The translations under genes were made by a program, and so were the position numbers. Shown piece after piece: positions 1 to 6,872 of a stretch of DNA of 11,317 nt. Numbering within the stretch: position 1 is the first letter of the stretch; each line of letters begins with the position of its first letter. Source of the stretch: Saprospiraceae bacterium. Lineage in GTDB: Bacteria > Bacteroidota > Bacteroidia > Chitinophagales > Saprospiraceae. Below the pieces are notes generated by a model. It did not search any database and was not told the origin of the DNA. It saw nothing but the letters and a program-made list of their open reading frames with translations. The stretch is taken from positions 1 to 11,317 of the forward strand of contig JABWAJ010000131.1 in the NCBI GenBank assembly GCA_013361075.1. Reading direction: 5' to 3'.

Positions 1-1
1 A

Positions 2-1696
2 CGGCCCTTTGGGTTTGTCTATGCGATCCAGGCAGATGCTAATTTATACGATATTCATATCGGTGCCTATGAGGATCGCATTACCGCTGAAAAAATGCTG
101 ATTGAAGTGAAGCGAAAAGGGTATGCCAATGCTACAGTCATTGAACGTTTCCCTTCAGAAGGTGTAACCGTAACAGTGATCCAGTTGGGCGTCAGTAACG
201 CCGGGAAAGCCGTGGATTGGCAAAAATTTGCAAAAGCCGGAGTGTTATACGTTATTGCCGGCAGTGAAAGTCTCAAAATTGCTACCGGCACTTTTCCGGA
301 CATGGAAACTGCCCGCCAGCGGTTGGCCGTCCTTAAAAACTCGGGGTTCCCGGATGCCTTCATCCGAAGCGTGAATTCCATTTTCCTGCACCAGGCCGGA
401 GATTTTGAAACTGGGATTAAAAAGCCTCTCATTCCTCTTGTTTTTGAAGAGGCCCCCAAAACGCCACGTCCGCGCCCGACAACCCCGGCCACGCAAAGGA
501 CCGATACCAGACCTGCTACTCAACAGGCGATTAGCCAGGATCCATATGGTAAGGAAGCTCCGCGCAGTTATGAGGAAAACTCGGGGTGGATGGTAAAATC
601 GCCGCAAAATCAAGGAAGTTTGCCACAAAATCAGGGGAGTTTACCGCAAAATCAAACCATGACGGCAAAAGGGGGGCCTCAGGAACAAGCACCGGTGAAC
701 AAAGTGGCGACTACCCCGAAAATTCGGGGAAACATCAAACGCCGATCCGCGCTCGAGCTTCAGAAGGTGCTGAAAGAAGACGGTACTTACAAAAGTGACC
801 TCGACGGTTATTACGGAGGCGGTACCGCGAGCGCCTTTCAGTCGGTTTACGACAACAACCGCGTCATCCTGAAGTATCGTTTGCTGGCCGAGCATTCCGG
901 TACAAAATCCGGAAATCGCCTGCAACAAACCATCAACAACATTCCCAACGACGGACTTGCGTCCAAAACACTCGAAGGTTTTAATGAGCCCGCAGCACTT
1001 GCCTATCGCGCCTATCTTGTGTTTCGTTCATTTGGCCCTGACAAACAGGTGAATAACCTGATGAACAATGCCCTGAGGGGGGCTTATATGGGCAAAAAAA
1101 TGAAAGGCCGTCTGCCCTTCGACTACAATGCAACCTATGCTTATGAAGACCTTAAGCAGTTGATTTTACACCTCTATTACATCCACAGTGCACCCGGCAA
1201 CACTTATGCAGCACCATGCTGGCTGAACGACCGCCATCCTTCAGAATCGGCTACGGCACAAGCCATCATTGCTGATTACCCGGATGTAGGGTTCACCTTG
1301 CAAGCCTGCGATCAGCTCAGCAACTGGGAAACCATAGGCGTGTTGCAGGCGATTGCTGCTGACCTGAATGCCGGGGAATTGCCCGAAGCGTCTGTAATGG
1401 GGGCTGCCAATTCCCGGCGCGCCCAATTGTCTCTTTCGCCCAGGGCACTAAACGACAAAGAGCTGAAAGCAACAGAAAACTGGAACGCCCGAACCTGGGT
1501 AGGACTCAACGGCTGGGCAACACGGGATCCGCTAAACAAACAAATGGTCGAAGCCTTTAAACTGGTGTTCTTTCAAACCCAGGTATTGCTGGAAGATTAT
1601 TACATGGACCGGGGCCTGGATGCCGATGACGCTAAAGGGCTGGCCCTGGCTACTTTACAAACATTGGTTGGCCCGTATGTAGAACGATTTGTGTAA
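2..1696 (+). CDS. SPOR-domain / peptidoglycan-binding-like protein, 5' truncated
   Basis: The reading frame is open to the left edge of the window, so the true start lies outside; the ATG at 95 is internal. The visible part is 564 residues. Two SPOR-like modules stand in tandem, at about 20-190 and 235-385: each has a beta strand, a helix with an alternating acidic/basic pattern (ITAEKMLIEVKRKGY, METARQRLAVLKNSGF) and a final strand. A Pro/Thr/Gln-rich linker (about 440-720) holds a short PQNQGSL repeat. At about 731-857 a segment with ELQKVLKEDGTY and GYYGGGTASAFQ resembles a PG_binding_1 fold. The last 270 or so residues are mostly helical, contain two Cys and many Trp/Tyr, and are not a family I recognise. 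SPOR domains usually bind denuded peptidoglycan, so an envelope location is inferred; the N-terminal signal or anchor is not visible. Confident as a gene, moderate on the domains, unsure of the role. Confidence 0.85.
   Translation, partial: RPFGFVYAIQADANLYDIHIGAYEDRITAEKMLIEVKRKGYANATVIERFPSEGVTVTVIQLGVSNAGKAVDWQKFAKAGVLYVIAGSESLKIATGTFPDMETARQRLAVLKNSGFPDAFIRSVNSIFLHQAGDFETGIKKPLIPLVFEEAPKTPRPRPTTPATQRTDTRPATQQAISQDPYGKEAPRSYEENSGWMVKSPQNQGSLPQNQGSLPQNQTMTAKGGPQEQAPVNKVATTPKIRGNIKRRSALELQKVLKEDGTYKSDLDGYYGGGTASAFQSVYDNNRVILKYRLLAEHSGTKSGNRLQQTINNIPNDGLASKTLEGFNEPAALAYRAYLVFRSFGPDKQVNNLMNNALRGAYMGKKMKGRLPFDYNATYAYEDLKQLILHLYYIHSAPGNTYAAPCWLNDRHPSESATAQAIIADYPDVGFTLQACDQLSNWETIGVLQAIAADLNAGELPEASVMGAANSRRAQLSLSPRALNDKELKATENWNARTWVGLNGWATRDPLNKQMVEAFKLVFFQTQVLLEDYYMDRGLDADDAKGLALATLQTLVGPYVERFV
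602..655 (+). repeat. 21-bp in-frame tandem repeat in the linker
   Basis: Two full 21-bp units (602-622 and 623-643) and a 12-bp partial third (644-655) encode PQNQGSL, PQNQGSL and PQNQ. The copies differ at several, mainly synonymous, positions, so this is not a very recent slippage event. It lies in the disordered linker between the SPOR-like and peptidoglycan-binding-like segments, where length changes would be tolerated. Confidence 0.85.
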
Positions 1697-1701
1697 AAAT
1701 G

Positions 1702-1729
1702 AACTTTCCGGGGGCGAAGCCGGAAAGTT
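1702..1729 (+). terminator. Hairpin after the SPOR protein gene
   Basis: A perfect 10-bp inverted repeat, AACTTTCCGG (1702-1711) and CCGGAAAGTT (1720-1729), encloses an 8-nt loop. It begins 5 bp after the TAA stop at 1694-1696. Only three T residues follow at once (1728-1730), with an A-rich stretch after them, so it is a good hairpin but an imperfect intrinsic terminator on the + strand. Its position right after a stop and before the next promoter supports a terminator role. Confidence 0.7.
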
Positions 1730-1749
1730 TAGAAAAATCTTTAGCCAAG

Positions 1750-1782
1750 TTTCTTTTTCTTTTAAAAAAATCAATACCTTTG
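1750..1782 (+). promoter_or_regulatory. Bacteroidota-type promoter of rplY
   Basis: TACCTTTG at 1775-1782 matches the Bacteroidota -7 consensus TAnnTTTG exactly. A TTTC at 1750-1753, 21 bp upstream, is a weak partner for the -33 TTTG element. Transcription would start near 1789, leaving a leader of about 70 nt before the ATG at 1861. The site lies just after the hairpin at 1702-1729, as expected for an independent transcription unit. Confidence 0.6.
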
Positions 1783-1800
1783 CCTCCCGTTTCAGGGGTG

Positions 1801-1814
1801 GAACAAATTTGTTC
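1801..1814. repeat. Perfect 14-bp palindrome in the rplY leader
   Basis: GAACAAATTTGTTC equals its own reverse complement over all 14 bases. It falls about 12-25 nt after the predicted transcription start and 47 bp before the rplY ATG. As DNA it could be a dimer-binding operator; as RNA it could form a 5-bp stem with an AAUU loop. A second short inverted repeat, CCCG-CT-CGGG, lies at 1820-1829. Neither function is established. Confidence 0.6.
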
Positions 1815-1860
1815 ATTATCCCGCTCGGGCAGAAGTAGTTATCTTAAAGCAAATACAGTC

Positions 1861-2460
1861 ATGAAAGCAATTGCCGTAAAAGGGGAAGTCAGACAGGATC
1901 TTGGCAAAAAATCAACGAAGGCCGCCCGCGTAGCAGGTCTTATTCCGTGTGTATTGTACGGCGGCGATACAGTTGTCCATTTCACAACAACCAAAAATGA
2001 TGTGAAGCAACTCATTTATACGCCTGACTTCAAGCTGGCTGATATCGAAGTGGATGGCAAACACTACCGTTGCATCCTGAAAGACCTTCAGTTTCATGCT
2101 ACCCGCGAAGACGTGCTCCATATAGACTTTTTGCACCTCAACGAAGGCAACACCATCAAAGTGGATGTTCCGGTTCGTTTCAGAGGAACGGCTTCCGGTG
2201 TTAAAGCTGGTGGTAAGTTGCTGCAAAAAGTGCGCAAAGTGAAAATCAAAACTACGCCGGAAAAACTGGTAGACGAGTTGCTGCTCGACATCACGCACAT
2301 GGAGCTTGGACAATCTATCCGTGTTCGCGACATTAAAGCCGGCGAAGGCATTGAAATCCTTAGTTCTCCCGGTATCCCGGTTGCAACTATCGAAATTCCG
2401 CGCGCATTGCGTAGTGCTACGATGGCTGCTGAAAAAGCAACCGGCGGTAAGAAGAAGTAA
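1861..2460 (+). CDS. rplY: 50S ribosomal protein L25 (Ctc/TL5 type)
   Basis: This 199-residue protein is the two-domain L25/Ctc form that binds 5S rRNA in the large ribosomal subunit. The N-terminal L25 domain (about 1-95) opens with MKAIAVKGEVRQDLGKKSTK, includes the conserved RVAGLIPCVLYGG (23-35) and ends with KDLQFHATREDVLHIDFL (74-91). The C-terminal TL5-like beta domain (about 98-182) includes VDVPVRFRGTASGVKAGG. The basic tail ends in GGKKK. The frame runs back in-phase to 1699, but family alignment and the promoter at 1775-1782 place the start at 1861. No Shine-Dalgarno sequence is visible, as is normal in Bacteroidota. The gene stands alone between a promoter and a terminator. Confidence 0.97.
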   Translation: MKAIAVKGEVRQDLGKKSTKAARVAGLIPCVLYGGDTVVHFTTTKNDVKQLIYTPDFKLADIEVDGKHYRCILKDLQFHATREDVLHIDFLHLNEGNTIKVDVPVRFRGTASGVKAGGKLLQKVRKVKIKTTPEKLVDELLLDITHMELGQSIRVRDIKAGEGIEILSSPGIPVATIEIPRALRSATMAAEKATGGKKK

Positions 2461-2480
2461 TTTTTTTCAATAATACGCTG

Positions 2481-2520
2481 AAAAGAGGCATTGCGCGTAA
2501 ATCGCTTTGCCTCTTTTTGT
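2481..2520 (+). terminator. Intrinsic terminator of rplY
   Basis: AAAAGAGGCA (2481-2490) pairs perfectly with TGCCTCTTTT (2508-2517) across a 17-nt loop, and the 3' arm runs into a T-rich tract reaching about 2525. This is a classic rho-independent terminator starting 20 bp after the rplY stop. The next gene starts only about 20 bp further on. Confidence 0.85.
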
Positions 2521-2541
2521 TTTTCTAAATCCGGTTGTTCC

Positions 2542-3324
2542 ATGGAAAACTTGCGCGTGAGCCTGCTGCAGGCGGAATTGATCTGGGAAGACAAAAATGC
2601 CAATTTACAGCGGTTTAGCGAAAAAATTGGAGCGCTCGATCCCGGTACTGATCTCATCGTGCTTCCTGAAATGTTTACCACCGGATTTTCCATGAATGCA
2701 GCCGCACTGGCAGAAAGCATGGATGGTCGCACCATGCAGTGGATGGCCGATGAGGCAGCCAACAGGCAGGCAGTACTTGTCGGGAGTTTTATTGCCCGCG
2801 AAAAAGATCGTTTCTACAACCGCTTAGTTTGGATGCGCCCGGATGGAAGCTTCGATCTTTACGACAAGCGCCACTTGTTTGCCTATGCCGGGGAAGACAA
2901 AATCTACACAGCCGGAGAAAAAAAGCTGATTGTGTCCCTCAAAGGATGGCAAATTTGCCCCCTGATTTGCTACGACCTGCGTTTCCCTGTTTGGAGCCGT
3001 AATGTGGAAGACTATGACTTGTTGTTGTACGTCGCCAACTTTCCCGAACGCCGCAACCACGCCTGGAAATCCCTGCTCCTTGCCCGGGCAATTGAAAACC
3101 AGGCTTATACCATCGGCCTGAACCGGGTAGGAAAAGACGGCCAGGGCATTGCTTATTCAGGGGATTCGTGCGTAGTGGATTATGAAGGAACCCTTGTCTT
3201 CCACCTTGCTCATACAGAAGGCAGTCATACCCTGGAACTTTCCGCAGACATGCAGCGGGCATTCCGTGAAAAATTTCCGTTTTTAAAAGATCAGGATGCA
3301 TTTACCTTCTCACAATCGGCATAA
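2542..3324 (+). CDS. yafV: Omega-amidase, carbon-nitrogen hydrolase family (YafV-like)
   Basis: This 260-residue cytoplasmic enzyme belongs to the nitrilase superfamily and closely resembles Escherichia coli YafV. That group hydrolyses omega-amides of 2-oxo acids such as 2-oxoglutaramate and 2-oxosuccinamate, which are side products of glutamine and asparagine transamination and of methionine salvage. The Glu-Lys-Cys triad is complete: E43 in LPEMFTTGF, K109 in YDKRHLF and C143 in CPLICYDLRFPVWSR. Other family marks are ARAIENQAY and NRVGKDG. The frame extends upstream to a TTG at 2491, but that lies inside the rplY terminator, so the ATG at 2542 is preferred. No good promoter was found in the short gap; read-through of the terminator or a non-consensus promoter is possible. 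The hydrolase gene follows after 3 bp, which suggests cotranscription. Confidence 0.93.
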   Translation: MENLRVSLLQAELIWEDKNANLQRFSEKIGALDPGTDLIVLPEMFTTGFSMNAAALAESMDGRTMQWMADEAANRQAVLVGSFIAREKDRFYNRLVWMRPDGSFDLYDKRHLFAYAGEDKIYTAGEKKLIVSLKGWQICPLICYDLRFPVWSRNVEDYDLLLYVANFPERRNHAWKSLLLARAIENQAYTIGLNRVGKDGQGIAYSGDSCVVDYEGTLVFHLAHTEGSHTLELSADMQRAFREKFPFLKDQDAFTFSQSA

Positions 3325-3327
3325 ACC

Positions 3328-4176
3328 ATGAAAATATTCAATATTGGAGGTGTACCCGTTGCCTGCAAAATAGCAGGAGAAGGCCCTGACATTGTGCTCC
3401 TGCACGGCTTTTGTGAAGACAGCAACGTTTGGACAGGGACGGTTGGCGCACTGGTAGCCGGTGGTTTTCGCGCTACGGTTATTGACTTGCCCGGATTTGG
3501 ACAATCGGGCTTGCTGCTGCATTACTCGATGGAGGCCATGGCTGAAGTAGTACACGACATTCTGGAAACACTTGGTGTCGAAAACTGTACCCTTCTTGGC
3601 CACTCTATGGGTGGGTATGTGGCAATGGCTTTTGCCGAACGCTGGCCGGAATCGCTGAATGGACTGGGGCTGATTCATTCTCACCCGTTTGATGACAAAC
3701 CGGAGCGCAAAGCGGCCCGCATTAAATCAGCAGAATTCATACGCAAAAATGGCCACCATACTTACGTCGCCCAACTCATCACCAACCTTTTTCCGCAGGC
3801 TTTTGCAGCCGACCATCCCGGGCTGATAAATGGTCTGATAGAAACCGCCAGGGCTTACCCTTCAGCAGCCATTGTTGGCGGACAGGAGGCGATGACTGAA
3901 CGGCCTGACCGTTCGGCCGTACTAAAAAATCTGACTTGCCCTGTATTGTTCATCGTTGGCGAACTGGATTCAGCGATTCCTTACGATCAGAGCTTATTGC
4001 AACTGCCCTTGCCTGCTATCGCTTCCGTGCACCTTCTTGAAGGCATAGGGCATATGGGGATGTTTGAAGCCCCCGAGAAAATTCATAGGATTGTGTTGGC
4101 GTTTGCTAATTTTCAGGAAGAGATCAGGGCGAACAACAACAACGAACAGGAAAGGAGCAAACGAAGCAAGGATTGA
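3328..4176 (+). CDS. Alpha/beta-fold hydrolase
   Basis: A 282-residue alpha/beta hydrolase with a complete catalytic set: oxyanion motif HGF (26-28), nucleophile S93 in GHSMGG, acid D214 in GELDSAIP and base H242 in GIGHMGMFE. DLPGFGQS (53-60) is another typical motif. Residues of about 115-200 form the variable cap that sets substrate choice, so the substrate cannot be named. There is no signal peptide, so it is probably cytoplasmic. It begins 3 bp after the omega-amidase stop and so probably shares its transcript. The last 14 residues (NNNNEQERSKRSKD) are Asn-rich and basic, unlike the folded body, and look like a disordered tail. Family certain, reaction unknown. Confidence 0.92.
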   Translation: MKIFNIGGVPVACKIAGEGPDIVLLHGFCEDSNVWTGTVGALVAGGFRATVIDLPGFGQSGLLLHYSMEAMAEVVHDILETLGVENCTLLGHSMGGYVAMAFAERWPESLNGLGLIHSHPFDDKPERKAARIKSAEFIRKNGHHTYVAQLITNLFPQAFAADHPGLINGLIETARAYPSAAIVGGQEAMTERPDRSAVLKNLTCPVLFIVGELDSAIPYDQSLLQLPLPAIASVHLLEGIGHMGMFEAPEKIHRIVLAFANFQEEIRANNNNEQERSKRSKD

Positions 4177-4224
4177 TTTTTTTGAACGATTCTGTCTTAG
4201 TTTCCCGACTTTTACAAAAAAAAC

Positions 4225-4905
4225 ATGACGCCATTCCTGTTCCTGCTCGCCGCATTACCCGGCATACTGATCAGTTGGTACATTTATCGGGCCGATAAAT
4301 TTGAGCAGGAACCACGTTTGCCCATTGTGCTTTGTTTCATTCTCGGTGCTTTGGCAACCTGGCCAGCGCTTCAGGCTGAAGTATGGGGGTACGCTGCCAC
4401 AGGCATTCGCTACCGTAGGGATGTTTTTTCTGCCGGGCTTCATTCTTTTGGCATCGTGGCAATTTCGGAAGAGAGCATTAAGTGGTTGTGTCTGATTGCT
4501 TACCCCTTTTTTCGCTCGTTTTTTAATGAACCGATGGATGGTATCCTCTATGCTGTACTGATCGGGATGGGTTTCGCAACGATGGAGAATATTGCCTACG
4601 CCAATCAATTTGGCCTGGCCACCACAGTTATGCGGGGCTTCACTGCCGTGCCGGCTCATGGCGCTTTTGCCGTCATTATGGGCTACTATGCCGGAAAAGC
4701 GAAGTTTGACCCAACGCGGAGATGGCAATTGCTGTTGCGTGGATTGCTGATCGCGGTGCTGGTACACGGTACCTATGATTTTCTCTTTGTACAGGAACTG
4801 TACAGCGAACTGGTCTTGCTGGCCGCAGGCGTGCTGGGTTTAAGCGTTTATTACGCCCAACGCCTTATCCAGGATCACCAGGACAATTCGCCGTTTAGAA
4901 AATAA
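4225..4905 (+). CDS. prsW: PrsW-family intramembrane metalloprotease
   Basis: A 226-residue integral membrane protein with about seven hydrophobic segments (roughly 3-21, 33-55, 70-95, 104-125, 140-157, 168-187 and 192-213). It carries the PrsW signature: EESIK (82-86), MEN (120-122) within GFATMENIAY, H145 in PAHGAF, and H181/D185 in HGTYDF. These residues are thought to bind the catalytic metal. Bacillus PrsW makes the first cut of the anti-sigma factor RsiW; most other family members have no known substrate, and none can be named here. It lies 48 bp after the hydrolase on the same strand, with no clear promoter between them. Its stop codon is 3 bp from the stop of the converging downstream gene. 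Confidence 0.92.
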   Translation: MTPFLFLLAALPGILISWYIYRADKFEQEPRLPIVLCFILGALATWPALQAEVWGYAATGIRYRRDVFSAGLHSFGIVAISEESIKWLCLIAYPFFRSFFNEPMDGILYAVLIGMGFATMENIAYANQFGLATTVMRGFTAVPAHGAFAVIMGYYAGKAKFDPTRRWQLLLRGLLIAVLVHGTYDFLFVQELYSELVLLAAGVLGLSVYYAQRLIQDHQDNSPFRK

Positions 4906-4908
4906 GGC

Positions 4909-6057
4909 TTATCTGGAATACGTAATCCGATAAATCGCATTGGCAAAATCATCCGATACCAGCATGGAACCATCCGGCATTAGTTCAATGTCAACAGGCC
5001 GCCCCCAAACGTCATCTTCAGCTACGTCTAACCAGCCTTCGGCAAACGGCTCGTAACGCACCACTTTATCACCTTCCAGTGTGGCCATCATCAGGCGGTA
5101 GCCACTTTTTTTACTGCGGTTCCACGAACCATGTTCTGCGACGAAAATCTGATTGCGGTATTTGGAAGGAAACTGCTCACCAGTATAGAATTCGAGACCG
5201 AGCGGGGCTACGTGGGCACCAGCTTTTTGTGCAGGCGGAGTAAATTCAGAGCAGTTGCGCTTTTGACCAAACTCCGGATCCGGCAGATCGCCCTGATGGC
5301 AGTAAGGATAACCAAAATGCATCCCGTCACGCGGAGCATGGTTCAGTTCGCAGGCAGGGATGTCGTCGCCCATCATGTCGCGCCCATTGTCGGTGAACCA
5401 AAGGTTTTTATTTTTCGGGTGCCAGGTGAAGCCTACGGTGTTGCGAATGCCGCGTTGCACTATTTCGAGGCCTGTACCATCGGGATTCATTCGGGTGATG
5501 GTGCAATAAATTTCTTTTTCCGGTTCACAGATGTTGCATGGGGCACCAACCGGAACATAGAGCTTGCCATCCGGGCCAAATGCAATGTATTTCCAGCCAT
5601 GGTGAGTTTCGGTAGGGTATTGGTCGTAAATGACCTTAGGTGCCGGCGGGTTGGCTAAGTTGGCTTCTATGTTTTCAAATTTCAGGATGCGGCTCACTTC
5701 TGCCACATACAAGTGGCCATCTTTGAAAGCAACTCCATTGGGCATTTTCAAGCCTTTAGCCAATACAAAAACCTGGTCGGCGTGGTAATCGCCATTGGTG
5801 TCGCGCAGGGCATAAACTTTATCTTCTCCCCGTGTACTAACAAACAAGGTGCCGCCGGGCGATAAATCCATTGACCGTGCATCAGTAATGTTTTCAGCAT
5901 AAACGTCAATCTGAAAACCTTCCGGAAGTTTAATCCGGTCTAATGGCAGATTGGTTAGTGCTTTGCGGAATATTTTAGGCGTTGGCGGATTGATGTTTTT
6001 GCAGGAAAACAAGGTTCCGAAAACAGCTGTCAGCAGGATAAAGGCTTTAAATTTCAT
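4909..6057 (-). CDS. Sorbosone dehydrogenase-like PQQ beta-propeller lipoprotein
   Basis: A 382-residue six-bladed propeller protein of the L-sorbosone / soluble glucose dehydrogenase family, which oxidises sugars or aldoses with PQQ outside the cytoplasm. The start at 6057 gives a lipoprotein signal, MKFKAFILLTAVFGTLFSC, with lipid-acceptor C19; an in-frame start 10 codons upstream (6087) would spoil this N-terminus. Family marks are MPNGVAF (105-111), HHGWKYIAFGPDGKLYVPVG (152-171), GIRNTVGFTWHP (203-214), FVAEHGSWNRS (305-315) and GRPVDI (352-357). H152/H153 is the likely active-site region. Extra Cys (174, 177, 185, 236, 253, 269) could form disulfides. No PQQ synthesis gene is in the window, so the cofactor and substrate are inferred. 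It lies 39 bp after the methyltransferase gene and may be cotranscribed with it. Confidence 0.9.
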   Translation of the reverse strand: MKFKAFILLTAVFGTLFSCKNINPPTPKIFRKALTNLPLDRIKLPEGFQIDVYAENITDARSMDLSPGGTLFVSTRGEDKVYALRDTNGDYHADQVFVLAKGLKMPNGVAFKDGHLYVAEVSRILKFENIEANLANPPAPKVIYDQYPTETHHGWKYIAFGPDGKLYVPVGAPCNICEPEKEIYCTITRMNPDGTGLEIVQRGIRNTVGFTWHPKNKNLWFTDNGRDMMGDDIPACELNHAPRDGMHFGYPYCHQGDLPDPEFGQKRNCSEFTPPAQKAGAHVAPLGLEFYTGEQFPSKYRNQIFVAEHGSWNRSKKSGYRLMMATLEGDKVVRYEPFAEGWLDVAEDDVWGRPVDIELMPDGSMLVSDDFANAIYRITYSR

Positions 6058-6096
6058 ATCGCGATTATACAATTTCAACCAATTCAATCAATTTCA

Positions 6097-6669
6097 TTAC
6101 ACCGCCCCGATTACCTTGCTTTTTTCACAAACGAGCACAAAAGCAGGAGGGACATTGATTGGCACAAAACGCAGGGAAACTTTGTCGAAAATGCTGTCGT
6201 ACAAGTGTTTGAGCAATAAAGAATATTGCATTTGAACAAAAATACCGCCATCTTTCAGAGCGGCTGCGCTTTTGCGCAAAATATTGATACCCAAATCTTT
6301 AGGTAAAGATAAAAAAGGCAGCGCCGAAATGATGTAGTCGGCCTGTTCAAAACCATGGGCTTTCAGTTGGGCACTGATGTGCTCTGCAGAATCTTCTACA
6401 ACTACCAGTCTGGGATCGTGGATGTTGCGCAGGATTTCACAGAATTTGTCGTTGATTTCAAAGCTGATCAGCAAGGCATCCTGCTTCATATTTTTGAGAA
6501 TATGGCGCGTAATGACGCCGTCGCCCGCGCCCAGTTCTACTATGATTTTTGCTTTTTCAAAATCTACGGGGCGGATCATCTCGCGGCATAAAAAACGAGA
6601 GCTCCGGGTAATGGTGCCCGTCGTACGGATATTGCGGATTCCTTCTTTGAAGAAATCGAGGTGCTTCAT
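6097..6669 (-). CDS. PmtA-like SAM-dependent methyltransferase
   Basis: A class I methyltransferase of 190 residues, similar to the phospholipid N-methyltransferase (PmtA) / rRNA adenine dimethylase-like group. The SAM-binding motif I is IVELGAGDGVITRHIL (43-58), followed by the acidic E71 in SFEIN and E92/D93. The motif IV region reads SALPFLSLP (115-123) in place of the NPPY/F of DNA and rRNA adenine methylases, which favours PmtA. C-terminal NVPPAFVLVCEK (172-183) is also typical of these proteins. Two ATG codons, at 6675 and 6669, are possible starts; 6669 (MKHLDFFKEG) is preferred because related proteins usually begin this way. Probable role: membrane lipid headgroup methylation at the inner leaflet, but the substrate is not proven. 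Confidence 0.85.
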   Translation of the reverse strand: MKHLDFFKEGIRNIRTTGTITRSSRFLCREMIRPVDFEKAKIIVELGAGDGVITRHILKNMKQDALLISFEINDKFCEILRNIHDPRLVVVEDSAEHISAQLKAHGFEQADYIISALPFLSLPKDLGINILRKSAAALKDGGIFVQMQYSLLLKHLYDSIFDKVSLRFVPINVPPAFVLVCEKSKVIGAV

Positions 6670-6679
6670 GTACATGTAC
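6667..6679. repeat. Overlapping palindromes at the methyltransferase start
   Basis: CATGTACATG (6667-6676) and GTACATGTAC (6670-6679) are perfect, overlapping 10-bp palindromes that span both candidate start codons. They could pair in mRNA or be a chance result of the Met-Tyr-Met codons. Confidence 0.4.
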
Positions 6680-6711
6680 TCAGTAGCTTTCCAAAGTGCT
6701 TAAATAATGGC

Positions 6712-6719
6712 TAAAGGTA
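6712..6719 (-). promoter_or_regulatory. Possible -7 element for the methyltransferase gene
   Basis: On the - strand this reads TACCTTTA, seven of eight consensus positions... T-A-n-n-T-T-T match and the last base is A instead of G. It lies about 40 bp upstream of the start codon. No clear -33 TTTG partner was found, so the call is tentative. Confidence 0.3.
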
Positions 6720-6849
6720 TGAAAATATGCTGACCTGCCGGTATAAATTCCCTCAACGACAGCAAATGAACGAGTAAATGCATAAAGATCCGGTACAGAA
6801 TATCTGCTCAGGAATGCAGCGGCAGCAAATTTTTAACGACAGCCTGCGT

Positions 6850-6857
6850 TATCTTTT
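6850..6857 (+). promoter_or_regulatory. Weak -7 element candidate
   Basis: TATCTTTT resembles TAnnTTTG with a T in the last position and lies 15 bp before the ATG at 6873. No convincing -33 element accompanies it. Confidence 0.2.
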
Positions 6858-6872
6858 CAAAAACTGAGACGT

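Noticed and set aside
1699..1860. N-terminal extension of L25 by 54 residues
   Set aside because: It would contain the terminator hairpin and promoter region, and L25 proteins start at the MKAIAVKG segment.
2094..2762. Long - strand open frame across rplY and the omega-amidase gene
   Set aside because: It is antisense to two clear genes and crosses the rplY terminator; the protein is Ser-rich with no family pattern.
5131..5658. 175-residue + strand frame inside the sorbosone dehydrogenase-like gene
   Set aside because: It is fully antisense to a well-supported gene and has no recognisable motif.
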